Below, one piece after another: positions 57,445-64,000 of a stretch of 64,000 bases of DNA. The DNA is taken from the NCBI RefSeq assembly GCF_039555335.1, contig NC_092628.1:62044235-62108234 (forward strand), given 5' to 3'. The translations under genes and the position numbers were made by a program. Every line of letters starts with the position of its first letter. The stretch's first letter is position 1. The notes below the pieces were generated by a model that saw only the letters and a list, made by a program, of their open reading frames with translations, was not told the origin of the DNA and did not search any database. This stretch comes from Amphiura filiformis. Its lineage: Eukaryota > Echinodermata > Ophiuroidea > Amphilepidida > Amphiuridae.

Positions 57445-57713
57445 GCTTATATCTCCTGTACACAAGGTGTTCAGACCATAGGGTTCGTCATGACAGCTTA
57501 CGGGGTCGGAGGTGGCATTTCAGCGTTATTCCTTGGTGTAATCAACAAAATACACCGGTAGAATACCAATATTTACAGCAGGTTTCCTGAGCCAAGTGAT
57601 TCTTATAACCATGATGATATTCTGGGATCCATACCATGGACAAGTGTGGCATTTATATCTCATGGCGGTGGCATTGGCTTTTGGAGGCGCTTTACGTGAG
57701 TCCCAAATTGCAG
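57445..57713 (+). CDS. UNC93A-like exon B (with one frame break)
   Basis: AYISCTQGVQTIGFVMTAYG then GGISALFLGVIN, frame break at AACAAAATACACC (57544-57556; four A where three would keep frame), then YTGRIPIFTAGFLSQVILIT and WHLYLMAVALAFGGALRESQ. Donor CAG|GTACGT. The SCxxGVxxIGFVM and KYTGRxPIF blocks are typical of UNC93A. In phase with exons A (phase 0) and C (phase 1). Confidence 0.85.
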
Positions 57714-58049
57714 GTACGTAGTCAGAACACCTATAGAATACTTATTCATCATGTTAAAAAAACCCGATTTTCAGCGTGTTCCTAAAATCGAGCACTTCGA
57801 AACTTCGAACATATTCGATTGTTTCAAGTCAGTAAAACACAGTTGAACAAATTTTCGTGACAGGATATGTGAATAAAGTATCAGTCTGAGCTTTATGGAA
57901 GATTATCATTTGGTGTAAATTGATTTTTATTGTATTATATTATTGTTAAATCACAAATAATTGTTAGTAGCAACATCAAAGAAAGAAAACCTGCCCAAAC
58001 GAAGGCGATAGAAATGCAATAAAGCTAGTTAATGCTCGTTCAAAGTAGT

Positions 58050-58411
58050 TTAAGGGATCTAAAATGAGCGTTTATTGCGTTTCGACAGTATTTTTTGTGG
58101 GACATGAGAGCACCTCGGACCTAACGAAAGGTCAAAATTTTCAATTGATCGTCGGCTTTTCATCCCACATACATACACTTTAAGTATAAATCATCAGATT
58201 TATAAAGTTTAGTTCAAGTACTATTAAATATCAAAAATATCAATTTTTAATGATTTGCCATAAAATGTGTATTAAATTGCGAATTTCAAAAAATCAAAAT
58301 TATCTGATATCAGAATGACATTCTTCGTATTCAGAATGCAATTCGATATGTCTGATGTGCTCTGATGTCCCAAAATAAATACTGTCCAAACGTTCATACC
58401 CCAGCCCTTAA
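58050..58411. mobile_element. Palindromic TTAA MITE, copy 4, internally deleted, in an UNC93A-like intron
   Basis: TTAA 58050-58053 and 58408-58411. The left end is preserved for about 80 bp (TTAAGGGATCTAAAATGAGC), then it jumps past the left half and centre directly to CGAAAGGTCAAAATTTTCAA of the right half. Same orientation as copy 3. Confidence 0.88.
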
Positions 58412-58806
58412 GATTGAGATAAATTGAGACCATTTCAGATGACATCACTTCAAGTGGTATCACTTCTGGTGATTTACATTTACAAAATAACCATCAAACA
58501 CCACCAATTATCTCCGACTTATATAGAAGTGTTTCCCTTACCGAAAAAGGTGGAAGCAGGAATCGAACCCTAAGCCCCTGTGTTATAACGATAAAGCGAT
58601 CATTCCCACCACGAAATAATTGAGGGATGAGCTGCCAGAAAGTGTACCTCAACATTCATCATGTTTTAATCATGTTTTGTACATTACGACACTTGTTGCA
58701 CTGAAAGAGCTTTTAGCTGTAGTGCAATTGTTCTATAGTTTTATCAAAATAATTTTTGACTAGTTATATATTTTACTTGATATTAATTTGAAATTCATTT
58801 GAACAG

Positions 58807-59111
58807 CTTTCTTTGGAGTGCTTTTCCCCAAGGACCAGGAACCAGCCTTCGCGAATTTCCGTTTTTGCCAAGCAATTGCATATACCCTTGCTTTTGCTCT
58901 CAGCATACCAGAATTTATGTGCGTCTCTTATACACTGAGTGGTCTTCTTGGAACGTTGTGCTTAGGAATGAGTCTCTACTATCTCCTGGAATGGAGGATA
59001 CGACACGAGAAACCTATATATAAAACACTAGCTCAAAACGAAGCAAGAACTAACAAAGTTAAAGAAACACAAAAAGAAACTTGTGAGAAAGTTGAGTTAA
59101 AATCGATGTGA
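58807..59111 (+). CDS. UNC93A-like exon C (C-terminus)
   Basis: After the acceptor TTTGAACAG the codon split G|CT gives AFFGVLFPKDQEPAFANFRF, then CQAIAYTLAFALSIPEFMCV, a last TM GLLGTLCLGMSLYYLLEW and a basic/acidic cytosolic tail ending KVELKSM and TGA (59109-59111). AAxANYRxWxxxG of the family is recognisable as AFANFRFCQAIA. The intron 57714-58806 contains MITE copy 4. Confidence 0.88.
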
Positions 59112-60107
59112 TAAAACGATTTCATATTCATATTTATTTCCCTCAAAATCACACACATGACAACACCAACAAACTAAAAGGTACAACCTAATAAAACATT
59201 TCGCCACCTGACAATACTATTAAACACTCAAAACCAAACAGGTTCATAATGCCCTGCAACTAGACGTTACGGCATACAGGGATAAAGACCTGGATCGTAA
59301 TTCTATAGAAATTTCACATCATACTAATCACACACACCTGTAAGATTAGTGTCTTTAAGGGGTTGGGCCAATAAGGTAGTGTTCTCCCAAATGTTTTTTG
59401 GATAAATTCATTAAGGTTACCCTTAAAGCTAAAGATCCTTTAAGTTCTTGACTATGTTTTATGTAAACAATAAAATATAAACATGTAAGCGCTCTTTAGC
59501 AAAGTCATAATTCATTGAATTCACAATCGTATGACAAAACAGGCGAAAATATTATCTTTTTGCACAAGATTTGCTATTTAAAGAGAATTGGCCATTGCTC
59601 ATTCTAGTGACGCTAGTATATATATGGACAATATAAGTGTGCTTTTTCATTTTTTATGACATGAAATTTGAAAAATATTGTAAGGAACACTTGTGGTTTT
59701 GAATTTTAAAACCTACATTTTGGTCGAAAAATGTGCTTGGATGGGTAGTTTTCAACAGGTTTTCCACATTCGCTTTGCTATAACATTCAATTGCGTTATC
59801 AGTCGTCGGCCGTTTCACATAAATACTGACGTATACGCATTTCGAGAAAATCGAACTTGAAAATCTAGCGATTTTCATTTGCTGCATAATCTTGATTAAA
59901 ATATTATTGTCGATTAAAACCATGTTAGCAGTAATGCAAATATACCATATTTTCAATATAATTAACTTATCACTACCAGAGCATAACTTATTCTGGAAAA
60001 AATCAATATTAAATAAAATACGCCACTATGTGAAAAGGACTAATGTCAATTTCGCCGTTCAAATGACAAATACGTCGCGCAAATACGCCAGTATGTGACA
60101 CAGTTGC
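59112..60107. other. 3' flank of UNC93A-like gene and intergenic, no gene seen
   Basis: AATAAA-like signals occur at 59191 and 59468. The remainder is AT-rich with no motif. Confidence 0.4.
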
Positions 60108-60730
60108 GCAGATGATGTCCCCCATATGGCCAGCGTCCTAAGAAAGCAGGTACTATCAACGGAACACTAGTGATACCGAGAGTAAGATCGGTTATAACGA
60201 GAAGACACATGAAGACACGAGAGCTTTCGGTAACAAAGAGACACTTAGTTATTCGTAAAACCCAGCTACTGAAAATGTTACCGCGTACGTAATGGAACCA
60301 CTACAAGCAATAATGGGGCGAAGAGGGTGGTTGGGCCTGTGAAGTCCATAGAAGTAACGCAGGAAACCCCCTTGCTGGCGGGATAGAGCTTCTGCACCAT
60401 GTGCACCGTGATAACACCGCTGTGCTTGATAGATTGCAGAGTCTTACCCAATTTGGTCTTGTATTTCGATCTAAGTTGGATTGATCATGAGTTTAACATA
60501 AGTCTTATTATCACACATCAACATCATCATCGTTTGACGTGAAGGTGTGTCTGAACGGGATGTGTTACAGCTACTCTATATGTTTTGACATCTTGGATTG
60601 TATCATACTGGCTAATTCAATAAATTAAGAAAGCAAACACGAATATTGAACGAAAATCTTGTTGAAATGTCAAAGATCATTTGCCGCCCAATATTAAACA
60701 GATTCTAACAGAACATTCTGTTTCGGATAA
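60108..60730 (-). pseudogene. Second GPCR pseudogene fragment with its 5' flank
   Basis: 60108-60290 matches the TM2-TM3 region of the intact receptor (62035-62215: GATGATGTCCCC, GGCCAGCGTCCTAAGAAAGC, GAAGACACGAGAGCTTTCGG). 60530-60680 matches its 5' flank (TGTGTCTGAACGGGATG, GCAAACACGAATATTGAA). The N-terminal exon part between them is replaced by unrelated sequence. Confidence 0.85.
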
Positions 60731-60936
60731 ATGTTTTCTCGTGTAATTATGACACAAAAAATTTATAAATCAAATATTAAATTAAAAAAGCAAAAGCAAT
60801 TGCAACGACCTTTATGTTGTAAATATGTATGTTGCAATCCTGGCTTGGTGAGCTTTAATGGTGTAACAAAAACAAAACAAACCCCCCTAAAAAAAACCCA
60901 TCCCCGACCCAAAGCAAACACAAACTTTACATTACA

Positions 60937-62334
60937 TTACATTACATTGTGTCTCCTCTTTAGTAATGACTTCGCCTTTTCTCGAAATGATTTGTTTAAG
61001 AGGATATAAATAGTACAGTCCCACCAAGCATTCATCATGGGTAGCCAATTCGCTATAAAATGCACCCAACCAGGCAAACCAACTTCTTGAATGCAGCTAT
61101 ACATGCTGGACGTCCCATAAGGAAACCAAGCTACACTAAACACGATAGTTACTAAACTAAACATACGAATGGCTTTATTTGAAGAACTATTTGTTGTGGT
61201 CGTCCTATTTGTATCTGAAACTGTGTCCTCTTGTTCTCTTCCATTATACTCATACTGTTTCAGTTTGGCTAATTTATTTACAATATTGACATCAGGTCCT
61301 CCCTGACCATGCTGACCACTAGCAGAGGTAGTTTCATCATATTTTGTTCCTTCATTATGTCCAAGAACGCATCTATAATAATCCTTTTGTTCGGACTCTT
61401 TCGGTTCTTTGTTGCGTCCTGATTGAATTGGACTGAAGGCTTGTTCATTTTCATAATCAACAGGAACGCTTTTGACTTTGTCGCTTAATTCGTTCATGCC
61501 ACACGCTTCTGAATGCAAATGATTTGAGACATTGCTAGAATGTCTTGAATACATGCGGCTACCGTGGATAGTTTTATTTGACAGTTCTGATGACGCCAAA
61601 TTATAATCATGTTCATTTTGATTGTGTGTTCCAGTAATTGATCCCATTCGTGGTTGATCACCAACTTTACGTGTCAGATTTCGGCTGATAAGGTACATCT
61701 TACAATACGCACATTCCACTACAAGAATAGGCATGTAAATTGATATCATATTCTGAAGCATCACCTGAGGCAGAAATATGCGACTTTCCCATTTCGGAAC
61801 GCACATAATGGCCGCGTCTACGTAGGATATCGGAGGCCCAGTTATAAGTATTGACGAGGTTAAAACAGAAGTAATGACCAATAAAGTAATTGAGAAAATA
61901 ATGGCGAGTTTTCTGGTGAAAAAGACAGGATACCATAGCGGCTTCATTATGCTCAATAGCCGATCCACGCTGAGACACACCAAAGTCACAACACAGGCAT
62001 TACAATTGATGAATATAATCAGAGATGTTCCGATGCAGATGATGTCCCCATATGGCCAGCGTCCTAAGAAAGCAGGTACTATCAACGGAACACTAGTGAT
62101 ACCGAGAGTAAGATCGGTTATGACGAGAAGATACATGAAGACACGAGAGCTTTCGGTAACAAAGAGACACTTAGTTATTCGTAAAACCCAGAGACTGAAA
62201 ATGTTACCTGATATAGAAAGTAGTGCATTAAAAAACACAAATATAGTCCGCATGGCCAAGATGGATGGTTGCTGGGCTTCCACTGCATCAATTGGTGGCC
62301 AGGTATTATTTGAGTCAAGTATGGAACTTGACAT
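60937..62334 (-). CDS. Orphan class-A (rhodopsin-like) GPCR, intronless
   Basis: 465 residues from ATG at 62332-62334 to the stop at 60937. Seven TMs: TM1 with the conserved GN (ISGNIFSLWVL), TM2 FMYLLVITDLTLGI (conserved Asp), TM3 ending LSVDRLLSI (DRL for DRY) with a Cys at its start (DIICIG), extracellular loop 2 Cys (AAIMCVPKW), TM5 YMPILVVECAY, TM6 VFSVAWFPYG, TM7 WLPMMNAWWDCTIYILLNKS. N-glycosylation site NNT at the N-terminus. The third intracellular loop is long, about 165 residues, His/Asn/Ser-rich, as in aminergic receptors. NPxxY is absent (position reads D-C-T-I-Y) and TM4 lacks the usual Trp. The plasma-membrane ligand is unknown. Two defective relatives lie at 43290-44660 and 60108-60730. 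(ATTAC)n follows the stop. Confidence 0.88.
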   Translation of the reverse strand: MSSSILDSNNTWPPIDAVEAQQPSILAMRTIFVFFNALLSISGNIFSLWVLRITKCLFVTESSRVFMYLLVITDLTLGITSVPLIVPAFLGRWPYGDIICIGTSLIIFINCNACVVTLVCLSVDRLLSIMKPLWYPVFFTRKLAIIFSITLLVITSVLTSSILITGPPISYVDAAIMCVPKWESRIFLPQVMLQNMISIYMPILVVECAYCKMYLISRNLTRKVGDQPRMGSITGTHNQNEHDYNLASSELSNKTIHGSRMYSRHSSNVSNHLHSEACGMNELSDKVKSVPVDYENEQAFSPIQSGRNKEPKESEQKDYYRCVLGHNEGTKYDETTSASGQHGQGGPDVNIVNKLAKLKQYEYNGREQEDTVSDTNRTTTTNSSSNKAIRMFSLVTIVFSVAWFPYGTSSMYSCIQEVGLPGWVHFIANWLPMMNAWWDCTIYILLNKSFREKAKSLLKRRHNVM

Positions 62335-62799
62335 ATTTGGATTTGATCACATGAACACTTTTGTTTCAAATGAAAATGTCATTATTCTGTCATAATTGGA
62401 TATCTTGAGGATAAAACCCAGCTTGCCTTGTACATGAAATGGAAAGTTGAATATTGAGACTCCTATAAAGCAGAGAGAACCATTCACATCATCTGTAAGC
62501 GTAGGTGTGTTTGAATGGGACGTTACAGTTACCATGGTTACTCAAGATGTTTTGACATCTGATTGAACGATACTGGCAAATGCAATTAAGAAAGTAAACA
62601 CGAATATTGAATCTGGTTGAAAATGTGTCAAACTACTAGCTAATTTGTCGCTGAATATTAAGTACACGATTCTTAGAGAACGTTTTGCTATTATGTTTAT
62701 TTATGGCATTTCAACATATCAATTTTTTTATATTAATGAACTATTAAGATATATAAAACATGCGGGAAAACATATAAAATAGCATCTTCAACAACCTTT
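62335..62799 (-). other. 5' flank of the GPCR, duplicated elsewhere
   Basis: 62396-62690 is also found at 46109-46460 and, in part, at 60530-60680. Contains no ORF over 62 codons; likely holds the promoter or 5' UTR, no element singled out. Confidence 0.5.
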
Positions 62800-63980
62800 A
62801 TGTTGCATGTTGTAAATAAACACAAAGCATGTCCACACTTATCATGCTTATGTAACCCGTCTTATACCAAAACCTGATCTTGTTATGACAATTTGATTGA
62901 TATTGGTCGCCGCAGAATCCAATATAACACTGTGTGTTGTGTTTATTGCTATCCTCAGTATCCTGGTTTGATGGGCTTCAGTGATGTAATAAAAGGGGAG
63001 TAGAGAGATGTGCTGGGCAAACTTTCGGACAATCCATTATGCAATTAGTAACATCCCAAATAAACCGTACGTACTTTATCCTGACTATCTGGCCTATCAA
63101 TCACGTTAACGGATAAAAGTGTCCCATTATCACTTAATATTGTATTTCATTTCATTTCATATTTATTTAGTCTTATCAACAACAACAATTGACATTTTAA
63201 AAGGCACATATAGAAAATACTTAAATACATTTTATAAAAACAGAATAAGAATATAAACAGCACATATTTATAGAGAGCACGTTGATAAGACCAAGGATAG
63301 CCCAAAAAGCCATGGAGGCTTATTTCCATTGGGGTCCTTTAAAAGGGGACAACATCAATGACAAAAGAAGGAAACAAGCGAAACAGTCAAGTACTATAAC
63401 TACTCCCTTCTTGTGATCTTGCTTTTGTAGCAAGATGAGCTTTTACTTCTCTTTTTTGAAGTTGGCATAGCCATTGATGGATTTAATATTGCTTGGGAGA
63501 CAGTTCCAGGCCTTGACTGTAGTGTATTGGAAGGTGGTACTACCAATTTGCCCATGAAACTTTGGAACAACAAAATTGAGGTGGCTATCCCTGGTATTAT
63601 ACCGGTGTCTTTCTAAAGCATGGGTTTTTTTTTTAAAGCATGGTTAAGCTTCAATTGTTTAACTCTATCAACAGTATTTAAAAACTCAAGCCTATCAAGT
63701 TCAGTCTGGCCAACATGTGTCCGTGAGTCCAGACCAAGAATGAACCTACATACAAGAATGTATACAGTGTCTCAACACTACATTTACACAGTTGCTACAA
63801 TTTACGAGGTCAACGTACTTTCCAAAGAAATATTAGGATTATGGCTAGGTTTTAGGGTTAGGATTATTTTGTATTATGATTACCTCTGGGAGCTTCTGGG
63901 CATATATTTGTAACACAGAATGGGACTATCATCCTGTAGAGACTGCCGCGCATACAGGTTTGCGTCCAAATAGATATTAA
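62800..63980. repeat. Segmental duplication partner of 51420-53060, split by a LINE
   Basis: See the anchors at 51420-53060. The match is interrupted between TTAATATTGTA (63145) and GTCTCAACACTAC (about 63768) by the LINE fragment. Confidence 0.85.
63146..63767 (-). mobile_element. 3' end of a CR1/Jockey-clade LINE
   Basis: The minus strand reads the C-terminal end of a non-LTR reverse-transcriptase protein: VYILVCRFILGLDSRTHVGQ, ELDRLEFLNTVDRVKQLKLN, RHRYNTRDSHLNFVVPKFHG, then TTVKAWNCLPSNIKSINGYA and FKKE. The AWNxLPxxIK...FK block is the signature C-terminus of these LINEs. The frame is broken by an A run at about 63627 and near 63440. The 3' end is (TGAAA)n at 63146-63160. It is absent from the 52445-52870 duplicate. 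Confidence 0.85.
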
Positions 63981-64000
63981 ACTCCTTGCTGAAGCTGGCT

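Noticed and set aside
58555-58605. tRNA gene (GGAAGCAGGAATCGAACCCT on plus strand)
   Set aside because: Only a B-box half is present; no A box or acceptor pairing on the minus strand.

Overview
This is nuclear DNA from an animal, most likely a marine invertebrate deuterostome (echinoderm, hemichordate or similar). Coding exons are small and split by GT-AG introns, intergenic DNA is AT-rich and packed with short transposons, the octamer TAGGCCTA recurs throughout, and a cellular RNA-dependent RNA polymerase gene is present. The species assignment is an inference; no sequence here fixes it.

Layout. 1-0.24 kb: last exon of a gene running in from the left, with a PWWP-like domain. 0.9-13.5 kb: a very large imperfect inverted repeat (arms about 4.5 kb) around a tandemly duplicated, RT-deleted non-LTR retrotransposon; each arm carries its own later insertions, several with clean target-site duplications (TSDs), including a 95-bp insert with a hammerhead-ribozyme-like fold. 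13.5-27 kb: no recognisable gene, but nested MITEs, foldbacks, purine arrays and palindromes. 27-36.4 kb: the main gene, a minus-strand cellular RdRP (QDE-1/RDR family, DLDGD catalytic motif) whose long last exon continues into a nucleotidyltransferase (TUTase/poly(A)-polymerase-like) domain, a KH-like segment, an RG-rich tract and an unassigned C-terminus. Its 3' end is tandemly duplicated (990 bp). 36.8-43 kb: MITEs, SINEs and a third diverged copy of the big-arm sequence. 43.3-46.5 kb: a GPCR pseudogene blown apart by a 14-bp minisatellite and a mariner element that itself carries a nested MITE. 48-54 kb: two copies of a palindromic TTAA-flanked MITE and internal duplications. 55.8-59.1 kb: an UNC93A-like membrane protein gene, plus strand, at least three exons with two apparent 1-bp frame breaks. 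60.1-62.7 kb: a GPCR fragment and then the intact, intronless orphan class-A GPCR (minus strand) from which the pseudogenes derive. 63.1-63.8 kb: 3' end of another LINE inserted in a segmental duplication.

How the parts relate. The RdRP fused to a nucleotidyltransferase-like domain resembles, in one polypeptide, the RdRP plus nucleotidyltransferase complexes known from fission yeast and Tetrahymena small-RNA pathways. In the animal domain two of the three catalytic Asp positions read as Asn, so a structural role is more likely than tailing. The many inverted repeats around it would yield double-stranded RNA if transcribed, but a functional link is speculation. Frame breaks in both the RdRP and UNC93A-like genes fall mainly at short A runs, so they may be assembly indels rather than inactivating mutations.
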